31,069 nucleotides of DNA from an uncultured Actinomycetes bacterium. GTDB lineage: Bacteria; Actinomycetota; Actinomycetes; Nanopelagicales; Nanopelagicaceae. Numbering within the stretch: position 1 is the first letter of the stretch; the number at the start of each line of letters is the position of its first letter. Positions 1 through 8,706 of the stretch are shown here, piece after piece. The stretch covers positions 1-31,069 of the forward strand of contig CAIQXR010000060.1 of NCBI GenBank assembly GCA_903875815.1, given 5' to 3'. A program made the translations under genes and the position numbers. The notes beneath the pieces were generated by a model. The model was not told where the DNA came from, searched no databases, and saw only the letters and a program-made list of their open reading frames with translations.

Positions 1-183
1 AGTGGCCGTTGAATGCGACTCCCATTGCGATAACGCATGTTGTGAAATTACGTGCCACGAGGTCGGCGCAGTGAAATAGGTACCGCTCTTTTTATCCCCG
101 GGATACTGCTGGCTTGGCGCGCATCCAGCCAGCAGCGCCACTCCGATGGTCATCGAGAGTGCCACTCGCCAGAGTCGAACCAT
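1..183 (-). CDS. Lipoprotein, N-terminal part (runs off the window)
   Basis: Reading the minus strand from an ATG at 183 gives 61 codons without a stop, continuing past the window edge. The product begins MVRLWRVALSMTIGVALLAGC: a short basic start, a hydrophobic stretch and a lipobox (LAGC) at residues 18-21. It should therefore be exported and lipid-anchored at the outer face of the membrane. The visible mature part is polar, and I recognise no family. The start lies 15 bp after the aspS stop, so it is probably the next gene of the hisS-aspS operon. The call of lipoprotein is fairly secure; the function is unknown. Confidence 0.7.
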   Translation of the reverse strand, partial: MVRLWRVALSMTIGVALLAGCAPSQQYPGDKKSGTYFTAPTSWHVISQHALSQWESHSTAT

Positions 184-198
184 GAGAGAAAGCCTGCG

Positions 199-1959
199 CT
201 ATTGCGCCGGAGTTACTTCCGGAACGAAGTCCACTGCTGCCTCTTTACGCTGTGCCGCAGTAATTGGTGTAGGTGCGCCCGTAAGTGGATCGCCACCACT
301 GGCGGTCTTCGGGAATGCAATCACTTCACGAATGGATTCGGCGCCAGCAAGAAGTGCGCAGAGCCGATCGAGACCGAGCGCGATTCCACCGTGTGGTGGC
401 GGGCCATAATTAAATGCTTCGAGTAGGAAGCCGAACTTACTTTCTGCTTCTGCTTGCGAGAGACCGATGGTCTTGAAGACTCGCGCCTGCATAGAACGGT
501 CGTGGATACGGATAGATCCGCCACCGATTTCATTGCCATTGAGAACAATGTCGTAGGCATATGCCAGGGCGGATGCTGGATCAGAGTCAAAGGAGGCAGC
601 AAACTCCGGCTTCGGTCCGGTAAATGGGTGGTGAACTGCAGTCCATCCCGATTCAGGATTCGCACTATCAATTTGTTCAAACATGGGAGCGTCTACAACC
701 CAGAGGAATTTCCACGCGCTCTCATCAATAAGTCCACAACGCTTTCCCACTTCTAGGCGCACAGCGCCCAGCAGATTGAGGGAAGAGATTCGATCCCCCG
801 CCGCAAAGAAAATCGCATCGCCGGGCTTTGCACCCACGTGAGCAGCGATTCCTGATGCTTCACTTTCGGAGAGATTCTTTGCAACCGGTCCAGCCAAAGT
901 CCCGTCTTCCTGAATGAGAATGTATGCAAGGCCTTTAGCGCCACGAGCTTTCGCCCAATCTTGCCAAGCATCCAACTCTCGGCGCGCAGAAGATGCGCCA
1001 CCAGGCATAACGACTGCTCCAACATACAGAGCTTGGAAAACTCGGAATGTTGTCGCTGCAAAAAATTCTGTGGCATCCACCAACTCATTGTCGAAACGAA
1101 GGTCCGGCTTGTCAGATCCGAAACGGCGCATCGCTTCCCAATAAGTCATTCGAGGAATCGGCATAGGAATCTCGTAGTTAACAACCTTCTTGAAGGTGCG
1201 AGTCAGAATCTTTTCGGCCACCGCGAGAACATCTTCTTGATCTACGAAGGACATTTCGATATCCAACTGGGTAAATTCTGGTTGACGATCGGCGCGAAAA
1301 TCTTCGTCACGGAAGCAACGAGCAATTTGATAGTAACGTTCCATGCCAGCAACCATCAGAAGCTGTTTGAAGAGCTGTGGTGATTGTGGAAGCGCATACC
1401 AACTTCCTGGCTGAAGGCGAACGGGGACTAAAAAGTCGCGGGCACCTTCCGGAGTCGAACGCGTGAGGTAGGGAGTTTCGATCTCTAAGAAATCCTCTTC
1501 GTCCATGACTGAACGAATAACCGAAGTTACTTGCGAACGAAGTCGAAGATTCTTCGCAGGACCTTCTCGGCGCAAATCTAGGTAGCGATATTTCAGGCGG
1601 ACCTCTTCTGAAATGTTGCTGACATCGCCACTATCGACGGGAAAGGGCAGAGGGGCAGCTTCGGAGAGGACAGTGAGGGATTCGCAATTGATCTCAATTT
1701 CACCGGTGGGAATATTTGCGTTGGCATTACCTTCGGGGCGAGCAGCGACCGTGCCAGTCATCAGGATGCACCACTCTGCGCGCAATGAGCCCGCAATCGC
1801 TTCATCATGAATAACTACTTGGACCGCGCCACTTGCATCGCGAAGATCGATAAATGCAACCCCGCCATGATCACGGCGGCGAGCGACCCATCCAGCGAGC
1901 GTCACGCTCTGCCCAATATGGCTTGCTCGAAGATCCCCCGCGTTATGTGTGCGCAACAT
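199..1959 (-). CDS. aspS: Aspartyl-tRNA synthetase, probably non-discriminating (Asp/Asn)
   Basis: Class II synthetase of 586 residues, the normal length for the bacterial type with the GAD insertion domain. The N-terminal OB-fold anticodon-binding domain (about residues 1-105) is followed by the catalytic core, with motif 2 seen as [18 protein letters not shown] and motif 3 as GLDRLCALL near the C-terminus. It charges tRNA-Asp in the cytoplasm. Residue 31 is His (in RRRDHGG) and residue 77 is Gly (in ARPEGN). Aligned by eye, these replace the Leu30 and Lys82 of E. coli AspRS, which is the pattern reported for enzymes that also charge tRNA-Asn. The ATG shares its A with the last base of the hisS stop (TAATG), so the two genes are translationally coupled. 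Confidence 0.96.
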   Translation of the reverse strand: MLRTHNAGDLRASHIGQSVTLAGWVARRRDHGGVAFIDLRDASGAVQVVIHDEAIAGSLRAEWCILMTGTVAARPEGNANANIPTGEIEINCESLTVLSEAAPLPFPVDSGDVSNISEEVRLKYRYLDLRREGPAKNLRLRSQVTSVIRSVMDEEDFLEIETPYLTRSTPEGARDFLVPVRLQPGSWYALPQSPQLFKQLLMVAGMERYYQIARCFRDEDFRADRQPEFTQLDIEMSFVDQEDVLAVAEKILTRTFKKVVNYEIPMPIPRMTYWEAMRRFGSDKPDLRFDNELVDATEFFAATTFRVFQALYVGAVVMPGGASSARRELDAWQDWAKARGAKGLAYILIQEDGTLAGPVAKNLSESEASGIAAHVGAKPGDAIFFAAGDRISSLNLLGAVRLEVGKRCGLIDESAWKFLWVVDAPMFEQIDSANPESGWTAVHHPFTGPKPEFAASFDSDPASALAYAYDIVLNGNEIGGGSIRIHDRSMQARVFKTIGLSQAEAESKFGFLLEAFNYGPPPHGGIALGLDRLCALLAGAESIREVIAFPKTASGGDPLTGAPTPITAAQRKEAAVDFVPEVTPAQ

Positions 1960-3230
1960 TACTTAGCCCTAATTTCTGTCCATTGATCGATGAAGGTGTG
2001 AAGTCTAATTGATGTCGACTCGCCAGTGGTCATCTCTTTGAGAGCTGCCTCACCAGTATTCAACTCGTCAGCGCCGATGACCAGGCTAAATCGAGCACCA
2101 CTCTTATCTGCTGCTTTCATAGCGCCTTTGAGGGCGCGATCGCCATAGGCCATATCGCAGCGAATTCCATGATTTCTCGCCTCATTAACGAGAGCAGCTA
2201 CTCGACTCTTCGCTTCCTCCCCCATAGCAATAATGAAGAGATCTAGTCCAAAGGCTTGTGAGATGCGATCTGCCAACGAGTTCTCTGCCTCACAGGCAAG
2301 AAGGACACGATCGACGCCGATGCCGAAGCCGATTCCAGAATGATCGGCGCCGCCAAGTTCGGCCATCAGTCCGTCATAGCGACCACCGCCACCAATTCCC
2401 GATTGGGCACCGAGATCAGGGTGTATGAATTCAAAGGTCGTGCCGGTGTAATAATCCAAACCACGTACCATCCGTGGATTAATCGTGAAAGCTATTCCAA
2501 AGCTGGTCAGCAGTTCTTGAACGCGAGCAAAATGTTCACGGCTTTCATCGGACAAATAGTCGAGAAGTAACGGCGCCTTTGCCATCGCGGAGCGCATTTC
2601 CTCGCGCTTATCATCAAACAGACGCAGTGGATTGAGAGCGGCGCGAGCTGCAGTCGCTTCATCGAGATTGAGCGTCGATATGAATTTCAGCAGATCCACA
2701 CGATGAGCAGCGCGAGATTGCGCATCGCCTAATGACGTAATTTCTAGTCGATAACGAGAGAGACCCAAGTTCTTAAATGCTCGATCTGCGACGGCAATAA
2801 CTTCTGCATCAATCTCTGGGTCATTGAGTCCTATCGCTTCGATACCCACTTGATAGAACTGGCGATAACGACCTGCTTGTGGACGCTCTGCGCGGAAGAA
2901 GGCACCTGAATACCAGACCTTGCATGGCAATTGTCCCTTATCAAGATTGTGTTCGATCACCGACCGCATAACTCCGGCAGTACCTTCTGGGCGAAGCGTG
3001 ATAGAACGGCCGCCGCGATCTTCAAAGGTGTACATCTCTTTGGAAACGACATCCGTGGACTCACCGACGCCTCGAGTAAAGAGTTCAGTATCTTCAAATA
3101 CTGGCAACTCCATCAAGCCATAGCCCGCACCTTTTGCCGAATCAATCAGCGTCGTGCGAACATATTCAAAGGCGGCAGATTCCGGCGGAAAAAATTCGTG
3201 AACGCCTTTGGGGGCTTGAATCTTGTTCAC
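1959..3230 (-). CDS. hisS: Histidyl-tRNA synthetase
   Basis: Class II HisRS of 423 residues when started at GTG 3230. Visible motifs are [13 protein letters not shown], motif 2 ([17 protein letters not shown]), the histidine-binding [21 protein letters not shown] and motif 3 ([13 protein letters not shown]). A C-terminal anticodon-binding domain follows. The frame is open upstream to 3341, but that extension lies inside the preceding hydrolase gene. The family normally begins close to the [12 protein letters not shown] stretch. The GTG at 3230 has a GGGAGA ribosome-binding site about 8 nt upstream and sits 4 bp after the hydrolase stop, so I chose it. Second gene of the hydrolase-hisS-aspS operon. 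Confidence 0.95.
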   Translation of the reverse strand: MNKIQAPKGVHEFFPPESAAFEYVRTTLIDSAKGAGYGLMELPVFEDTELFTRGVGESTDVVSKEMYTFEDRGGRSITLRPEGTAGVMRSVIEHNLDKGQLPCKVWYSGAFFRAERPQAGRYRQFYQVGIEAIGLNDPEIDAEVIAVADRAFKNLGLSRYRLEITSLGDAQSRAAHRVDLLKFISTLNLDEATAARAALNPLRLFDDKREEMRSAMAKAPLLLDYLSDESREHFARVQELLTSFGIAFTINPRMVRGLDYYTGTTFEFIHPDLGAQSGIGGGGRYDGLMAELGGADHSGIGFGIGVDRVLLACEAENSLADRISQAFGLDLFIIAMGEEAKSRVAALVNEARNHGIRCDMAYGDRALKGAMKAADKSGARFSLVIGADELNTGEAALKEMTTGESTSIRLHTFIDQWTEIRAK

Positions 3231-3234
3231 TGAT

Positions 3235-3936
3235 CTATTCTCCCGCTCTTGACGCACTGGTGAGGAAACTATCTTGAAGATATGGATTGCCTTTACGTTC
3301 GCGACCAATTGTAGTTTGCGGACCATGCCCAGGAAGAACAATTAATTCATCCGCCAGAGGCAAAATTTTCTCCGTCAAACTCTTCTTCATTGCAGCAGAG
3401 GACCCGGTCGGCATATCGGTCCGACCAATCGCGCCAGCAAAGAGAACATCACCAGAGATGAGGTAGGCGTCATCGAGCGTGAAGACTGCCGATCCGGCGG
3501 TGTGGCCCGGTGCGTGGGCGATATTTAAAGTGAAACCTGCGAGTTCCAACGTTGCGCAATCGCGGAAAGTCTCGACAGCAGCAGGTTCTGCAAAGCTCTT
3601 CACTCCTAGTTGTTGCATAATTTGATCGCTCATGCCGCCGGCTTGAAGAGCTTTGAAAGGATCGACAAGCAATCGACGATCGCTCTCGTGAATGTAGGCG
3701 GGAATGCCATATCCGTCACAGAGTGGCTGGACCGAGAAGGTGTGGTCAAGATGGCCGTGGGTAACCAAAGCGGCAATCGGCTTGAGATTAAATTTTCGAA
3801 GGAACTCTGAGATCTGGCCAACCATGCTGGGCGCGACTATCCCCGGGTCGACGATGAGGCACTCCGAATTGGCCTGAGGGGCGATGATCCAGCAATTAGT
3901 CTCAAAATAGCTCGCTGTGAGCGCTTCTACGATCAT
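3235..3936 (-). CDS. Metallo-beta-lactamase fold hydrolase (glyoxalase II-like)
   Basis: Protein of 233 residues with the metal-binding THGHLDH motif (HxHxDH), a second-shell histidine in HAPGHTAGS, an aspartate in [16 protein letters not shown] and the late histidine in LPGHG. These make a complete dinuclear metal site of the hydroxyacylglutathione hydrolase-like subfamily. The physiological substrate cannot be read from the sequence; actinobacteria generally use mycothiol rather than glutathione, so a thioester of another thiol is possible (inference). The ATG at 3936 has a good AAGGAG site. A hydrolase of this kind lies next to hisS in many actinobacteria. First gene of the leftward operon; faces the DUF349 gene across a 143-bp gap. 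Confidence 0.88.
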   Translation of the reverse strand: MIVEALTASYFETNCWIIAPQANSECLIVDPGIVAPSMVGQISEFLRKFNLKPIAALVTHGHLDHTFSVQPLCDGYGIPAYIHESDRRLLVDPFKALQAGGMSDQIMQQLGVKSFAEPAAVETFRDCATLELAGFTLNIAHAPGHTAGSAVFTLDDAYLISGDVLFAGAIGRTDMPTGSSAAMKKSLTEKILPLADELIVLPGHGPQTTIGRERKGNPYLQDSFLTSASRAGE

Positions 3937-3958
3937 CGATTCTCCTTGGCCACGGGGT

Positions 3959-3979
3959 TCAGGGTACCTTTATCCCTGA
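3959..3979. promoter_or_regulatory. Inverted repeat in the divergent promoter region
   Basis: TCAGGG (3959-3964) and CCCTGA (3974-3979) form a 6-bp inverted repeat in the 143-bp gap between the hydrolase gene (-) and the DUF349 gene (+). Read leftward, TACCCT (3966-3961) fits the loose actinobacterial -10 pattern TANNNT and would start a transcript about 18 nt before the hydrolase ATG. No convincing -35 is visible. It could be an operator or only a chance hairpin; there is no T-run, so it is not a terminator. Confidence 0.25.
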
Positions 3980-4079
3980 GCATCGCGAAGCACTTCCGAG
4001 CCCACCAGCACTGCGTTAACGAAGTTGGCCCTCACCTCGAGGTCTGATGACGCGCAACATCGTATAAAGGAGTAAGAAG

Positions 4080-5393
4080 ATGGAGATCAATCCAGCAGAA
4101 CTCGCCAAGGCACCCGTCAGCGCTGCATCAGCACTCATTGGGGATCCTTCGGCTTTTGGCCGCGTTGCCGAAGATGGCACGGTTTATGTCAAAACTGCCC
4201 ACGGTGAACGCGCCGTTGGTTCTTACCCTGGCAAGAGCGCCGAAGAAGCGCTCGCATACTTTGTTCGCAAATTTGAAGTGCTCGCATCCGAAGTTGCTCT
4301 CCTTGCTGCCCGCATTAAGAGTGGGGCGATGGTTCCCTCCGATGCCCTCGAAGCTGTCAATAAACTTCGCGAGCAGGTATCAACCCTCAATGGCGTTGGC
4401 GATCTCACCACTCTTGCCTCCTCAGTTGAGCAGATCCCAGACCTGATCGAATCTCATCGCGCCGCCTACCAGGAGCGTAAAGATGTCGAGGCAGCTGTCC
4501 GCGAAGCGAAGCGTGCTACCGCCCTAGTCGAAAAAGAGAAGTTAGTCGCTGAAGCAGAGTCACTTGCGCTCTCAGAGAATTGGAAAGTCACTTCCGAACG
4601 CCTCAAGGTGCTCCTTGAAGAGTGGAAAGCTGCGCCCCGCTTAGATAAGGCCACCGATAGCGAACTATGGAAGCGATTCTCTTCCTCTCGCAATAAATTT
4701 GATAAGCGTCGCCGTACCCACTTCGCTAATCTCGAAGCAACTTCTTCAGAAGTTGCGGCTAAGAAAGAAGCTCTTGTGGTTGAGGCTGAATCTTTGGCGA
4801 CATCACGCGAATGGCTCAACACCGCGCGACGCTACAAAGAACTCATGGATGCGTGGAAGGCTGCGGGACGTGGCAAGCCATCCGTCGATGCAAAACTGTG
4901 GGCTCGCTTCAAAGCCAGCCAAGATACTTTCTTTGCTGCCAAGAACGCCGATCTCGAGAAGCGTAATGAATCCATGGGCGCCAATCTCATTAAGCGCGAA
5001 GAGCTCATCACCAAGATTGAAGCGATCCTGCCTATCACTGATCTTCAGGCTGCGAAGCGAGAGTTCCGCACACTTATGGATGCTTGGTCAAAGATTGGTG
5101 TCACCGATCGCAATAAGCGAGCAGCTCTTGAAGCGCGCGTGGAGAAAGTATCGAATGAGATCCATATTCTCAACGAAGAATATTCTCGCCGTACAGATCC
5201 AACCGCAATCGCTCGCGCCAATGACGTCGTCAAGGGACTCGAAGAAGCCATTGCTGGTTATCTCAAGGCTGCTGAGAAGGCAGAAGCTGCCGGCGATTCC
5301 AAGAAGGCAACCGTTGCACGTGAAGCGGCTGAAGCTCGCAAAGTCTGGCTCGCAGAAGCGCAAAAGGGTCTTGCAGATTTTGGAACTAAGTAA
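4080..5393 (+). CDS. DUF349 repeat protein, coiled-coil
   Basis: Protein of 437 residues, strongly charged and helical, with no signal peptide or membrane segment. After an N-terminal segment around FGRVAEDGTVYVKTAHGER (residues 26-44), three DUF349-type repeats follow at about 150-215, 228-292 and 305-370, each with a W-containing core such as LLEEWKAA, LMDAWKAAG and LMDAWSKIG. A long Ala/Glu/Lys-rich helix closes the protein. The family's biochemical function is not established as far as I know. DUF349 genes are often found next to rel in actinobacteria, and here the two are tail to tail, 11 bp apart. The start has an AAGGAG site about 8 nt before the ATG. It is the only plus-strand gene in the first 19 kb. 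Confidence 0.9.
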   Translation: MEINPAELAKAPVSAASALIGDPSAFGRVAEDGTVYVKTAHGERAVGSYPGKSAEEALAYFVRKFEVLASEVALLAARIKSGAMVPSDALEAVNKLREQVSTLNGVGDLTTLASSVEQIPDLIESHRAAYQERKDVEAAVREAKRATALVEKEKLVAEAESLALSENWKVTSERLKVLLEEWKAAPRLDKATDSELWKRFSSSRNKFDKRRRTHFANLEATSSEVAAKKEALVVEAESLATSREWLNTARRYKELMDAWKAAGRGKPSVDAKLWARFKASQDTFFAAKNADLEKRNESMGANLIKREELITKIEAILPITDLQAAKREFRTLMDAWSKIGVTDRNKRAALEARVEKVSNEIHILNEEYSRRTDPTAIARANDVVKGLEEAIAGYLKAAEKAEAAGDSKKATVAREAAEARKVWLAEAQKGLADFGTK

Positions 5394-5404
5394 ACCCCAG
5401 CCAA

Positions 5405-7576
5405 TTAGTTATTAGTGGTTCGGTAGACGTCATAGACGCCTTCGATGCCTCGCACGGAAGCCAGTACGGAATCCAAGTGCGAGGCATCTGCCATTTCAAA
5501 GGTGAATCGTGAAATTGCGATTCGATCTTTCGAGGTGCTTACAGAGGCATTAAGGATGTTCACGTGTTGATCTGAAAGCGTTTTGGTCACATCTGAGAGC
5601 AGCCGGGCACGATCCAATGCTTCTACTTGAATATTCACGAGAAAGAGCGTCTTTGCTCCCATATTCCATTTGACCGGGACGATGCGCTCACCTTGATGAA
5701 GTTTGAGATCTCCCACATTGATGCAATCGATGCGGTGCACTGAGACACCACTTCCGCGGGTAATGAAACCTTCAATCTCATCACCAGGCACTGGCGCGCA
5801 GCAGCGAGCTAACTTCACCAGCACATCCCCCGCCCCTTCGACGTCTACGCCAGAAGTATTTCGGGCGGCATGGGAGGCATGCGCAAAAGTTGCAATGTGG
5901 TCAATATCTGATTCAGTATGTGAATCATCAACACCAAGCGCCGCTTCCAATTTCTCTATAACAAATTGAGCGCTGATGTGACCATTTCCCACTGCTGCAT
6001 ACATGGTCTCAATATCGGCATAGTGCAGATCGTGAGCAAGCTCCAGAATCGCATGACCCGCGAAGATCTTCTGCAATGGCAATCCCGCTTTGCGCATCTG
6101 ACGGGCGATAGATTCCCGACCTGCGTCAATCGCTTCATCGCGACGTTCTTTTGAGAACCAAGCCTTAATCTTTGACCGGGCTCGTGGTGAATGGACAAAA
6201 TTAAGCCAATCACGGCTCGGGCCAGCATGTTCACTCTTATTGGTAACCACTTCAACGACATCGCCATTGGTCAGAGATGATTCCAACGGAACCAATTTTC
6301 CATTTACTTTGGCGCCAACACAGCGGTTACCTACTTCAGTATGAACGGCGTAGGCAAAGTCCACGGGAGTTGAGCCAGATGGAAGGGCAATGACACTTCC
6401 TTGGGGCGTGAAGACGAAGACTTCGGGGGTGCGCAAGTCGTAACGGAGAGTATCGAGGAACTCCCCCACATCCTCGGTCTCTTGTTGCCACTCATGAAGT
6501 TGTTTGAGCCAAGCAACTTCCGGGGCGCTCGATCCTTGAGATGAGCCCTTCTGCTTGTATTTCCAATGCGCAGCAACGCCATATTCCGCGCGAGTATGCA
6601 TATCAAAGGTACGAATCTGAATCTCCACTGCTTTGCCATTGGGGCCAATCACGGTGGTATGTAGTGACTGATAGAGGTTGAATTTTGGCATCGCTATGTA
6701 ATCTTTGAAGCGACCAGGAACTGGGCTCCAGCGAGCATGGATCGCACCCAGCACTCCATAACAATCACGGACACTATCGACTAAGACTCGGATTCCCACC
6801 AAGTCATAAATTTCGTTGAAGTCACGGCCGCGAACAACCATCTTTTGATAGACGCTATAAAGATGTTTCTGGCGACCACTTACTTGGGCTTGGATGCCAT
6901 CGATCTCCAGGTCTGCCTTAATCGCCGTGACCACTTCTTCCGTCAACTTTGCACGACTGGGTGAGCGCTCATGGACAAGTCGCTCGATTTCTTCATATTT
7001 CTTAGGCTCGACTGTTTTGAACGAGAGATCCTCGAGTTCCCATTTGATAGCGCTCATTCCTAGCCGATGCGCAAGGGGTGCGTAGATATCGAGTGTTTCA
7101 CGAGCTTTGCGAGCCGCTGAATCCGATGAGACATATTTCCAGGTGCGTGCGTTGTGCAACCGATCGGCTAACTTGATAACCAAGACCCGAATATCACGAG
7201 ACATGGCCACAACCATTTTGCGAAGTGTCTCCGCCTCCGCGTTTGGACCGTAGGTCAATTTATCCAATTTCGTAACGCCGTCGACTAAAGCGGCAACTTC
7301 GTCTCCAAAGTCCCGCTTTAAATCCGCCAACGTGTAATCAGTATCTTCAACCGTATCATGGAGCAAGGCGGCGATAATCGTTGCTTCATCGAGTCCGATA
7401 TCCGCCAAAATTTCGGCTACCGCAAGTGGATGGGTGATGTACGGCTCGCCGGATTTTCTACTTTGACCGGTGTGCGCCTTATCAGCAACTTCGTAGGCCA
7501 GCTCAATCTTCGTGATATCGACACCAGGATTGTGCGAGATCACGCTCTCAGAAAGATAGCCTAGGAGTGAATTCAC
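5405..7576 (-). CDS. relA: Bifunctional (p)ppGpp synthetase/hydrolase Rel
   Basis: Long RSH enzyme of 723 residues. The hydrolase domain has His50, HD at 73-74 and ED at 77-78 (LLHDTVEDTD). The synthetase domain has the GRQKHLYS stretch, the RFKD motif typical of bifunctional rather than synthesis-only enzymes, and YQSLHTTV. TGS, a Cys-containing linker (ARCCAPVPGDEIEGF) and a C-terminal ACT domain follow. It makes and degrades the alarmone at the ribosome. The only in-frame start near the N-terminus is GTG 7576; an upstream TAG closes the frame. That GTG lies in the loop of a 13-bp hairpin, described separately. The next candidate is GTG 7543, which would drop 11 residues before the conserved region. 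The usual apt gene between secF and rel is absent. Confidence 0.95.
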   Translation of the reverse strand: MNSLLGYLSESVISHNPGVDITKIELAYEVADKAHTGQSRKSGEPYITHPLAVAEILADIGLDEATIIAALLHDTVEDTDYTLADLKRDFGDEVAALVDGVTKLDKLTYGPNAEAETLRKMVVAMSRDIRVLVIKLADRLHNARTWKYVSSDSAARKARETLDIYAPLAHRLGMSAIKWELEDLSFKTVEPKKYEEIERLVHERSPSRAKLTEEVVTAIKADLEIDGIQAQVSGRQKHLYSVYQKMVVRGRDFNEIYDLVGIRVLVDSVRDCYGVLGAIHARWSPVPGRFKDYIAMPKFNLYQSLHTTVIGPNGKAVEIQIRTFDMHTRAEYGVAAHWKYKQKGSSQGSSAPEVAWLKQLHEWQQETEDVGEFLDTLRYDLRTPEVFVFTPQGSVIALPSGSTPVDFAYAVHTEVGNRCVGAKVNGKLVPLESSLTNGDVVEVVTNKSEHAGPSRDWLNFVHSPRARSKIKAWFSKERRDEAIDAGRESIARQMRKAGLPLQKIFAGHAILELAHDLHYADIETMYAAVGNGHISAQFVIEKLEAALGVDDSHTESDIDHIATFAHASHAARNTSGVDVEGAGDVLVKLARCCAPVPGDEIEGFITRGSGVSVHRIDCINVGDLKLHQGERIVPVKWNMGAKTLFLVNIQVEALDRARLLSDVTKTLSDQHVNILNASVSTSKDRIAISRFTFEMADASHLDSVLASVRGIEGVYDVYRTTNN

Positions 7577-7590
7577 TCTCCTAGGCTATC
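7555..7590. promoter_or_regulatory. Perfect 13-bp hairpin enclosing the rel start codon
   Basis: GATAGCCTAGGAG (7555-7567) and CTCCTAGGCTATC (7578-7590) are perfect inverse complements around a 10-nt loop. In the rel mRNA, read leftward, the 5' arm ends in AGGAG, the only Shine-Dalgarno-like stretch. The loop AGUGAAUUCA carries the GTG start, and the 3' arm is codons 4-8. Folded, the ribosome-binding site would be fully paired. The inner sequence GAGTGAATTCACTC (7565-7578) is itself palindromic with its centre shifted by one base, so a DNA-binding operator is an alternative. No U-run follows on either strand. The palindrome is certain; its role is inferred. Confidence 0.6.
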
Positions 7591-7593
7591 GGA

Positions 7594-7611
7594 CCTCACA
7601 TTGAAGTGAGG
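7594..7611. promoter_or_regulatory. Short hairpin between secF and rel
   Basis: CCTCAC (7594-7599) and GTGAGG (7606-7611) with a 6-nt loop lie just after the secF stop and just before the larger rel hairpin. Read leftward the stem is not followed by T residues, so it is not a standard terminator. Secf-rel readthrough is therefore likely. It may stabilise a processed end or belong to the rel leader fold. Confidence 0.3.
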
Positions 7612-7617
7612 GGAAAA

Positions 7618-8703
7618 CTACTTGCGGTTCTTGCGCTTGGGTTGGTTGCGGGGACCGCGTGCAAAGTTCTCACGATTATCGTGAACCTCACCTGGAACGG
7701 TCTGTACCTTCCCTGGCTTTGCTTCAGCCGTAACACCAGCAGAGCCTCGAGCACCCACGCGCTTGGAGAGTGCAGCCATTGCTGGCTCCTTCTCGCGCAA
7801 GCCAGCCAGAATCGGAGTTGCAATGAAGATCGATGAATAAGTTCCGGTCGCCAAACCAATGAAGAGTGCAAGCGATAGGTCCTTCAGAGTGCCTGCTCCC
7901 AAAAGGCCTGCTCCCACAAAGAGGATTGAGGCAACTGGCAAGAGCGCAATCAACGAAGTATTGAAGGAGCGAACCAGAGTCTGGTTGACCGCCAAGTTTG
8001 CTGCTGCCGAATATGTGGTGCGACCAGTACTGGTGATCCCCCTGGTGTTTTCGCGAATCTTGTCGAACACAACTACGGTGTCATAGAGAGAGTAGCCGAG
8101 AATGGTCAGGAATCCGATAACCGTTGCAGGCGTGACATCGAAACCCACCAATGCGTAAATGCCTACGGTGATGAATACGTCATGGATTACCGCAATGATT
8201 GCTGCAATCGCCATCTTTGGCTCCATCGCCATGGCGAGATAGAGCATGACGACAATCAAGAATCCAAAGAGGCCGTAGAGAGCTTTGTGCGTAATCTCTT
8301 TACCCCATGATGGCCCAATTGATTGAGTATCGATGGAATCGACAGTAACGCCGAGATCCTTGGCTAGCGCATCCTGGAGAACGTTGGATTGGCTATTAGA
8401 AAGATTTCCGGTCTGAACAGTGATCTTATTGCTGCCCACCTTTTGAACAACTGTCTCACTGGTGATTCCCGACTCGGAAAGAGCCGCACGAGCCTCTGCA
8501 ACAGTGGCGTTGGGATTAGTGACAGTGAAGGAGGCCCCACCCTTGAATTCAATTCCTAGATGTAGGCCTTGAGTAAATAGTGCAATGGCTGAGATCGCGA
8601 TAAGTAGGAATGAGATTCCATACCAACGGCGACGCTTGCCAATGAAATCGATAGAAGTTTCGCCACGGTAGAGACGACCACCAATACCTGAGAGTTGAGC
8701 CAT
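7618..8703 (-). CDS. secF: Protein translocase subunit SecF
   Basis: Protein of 361 residues with the SecF pattern: a cytoplasmic start, a first membrane helix (about residues 29-46) leading to LGIEFKGGASF, a periplasmic-type domain, then five hydrophobic segments containing the conserved GYSLYDTVVVFDKIRENTR stretch. With SecD it uses the proton gradient to pull exported proteins through SecYEG. The C-terminus is a basic, probably disordered tail ending in PKRKNRK. The ATG lies 3 bp after the secD stop, so the pair is coupled. Length and motifs are normal for the family. Confidence 0.95.
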   Translation of the reverse strand: MAQLSGIGGRLYRGETSIDFIGKRRRWYGISFLLIAISAIALFTQGLHLGIEFKGGASFTVTNPNATVAEARAALSESGITSETVVQKVGSNKITVQTGNLSNSQSNVLQDALAKDLGVTVDSIDTQSIGPSWGKEITHKALYGLFGFLIVVMLYLAMAMEPKMAIAAIIAVIHDVFITVGIYALVGFDVTPATVIGFLTILGYSLYDTVVVFDKIRENTRGITSTGRTTYSAAANLAVNQTLVRSFNTSLIALLPVASILFVGAGLLGAGTLKDLSLALFIGLATGTYSSIFIATPILAGLREKEPAMAALSKRVGARGSAGVTAEAKPGKVQTVPGEVHDNRENFARGPRNQPKRKNRK

Positions 8704-8706
8704 GGC

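Noticed and set aside
3231..3341. Longer hisS start (37 extra residues)
   Set aside because: The extension runs inside the metallo-hydrolase coding sequence and precedes the family's normal N-terminus; GTG 3230 has a good ribosome-binding site.
4699..5415. Plus-strand open frame of 238 codons
   Set aside because: It lies inside the DUF349 gene in another frame; its translation is basic and low-complexity without family resemblance, while the main frame shows clear repeats.
7555..7590. Intrinsic terminator after secF
   Set aside because: The stem is strong, but there is no T-run on either strand and it includes the rel start codon.
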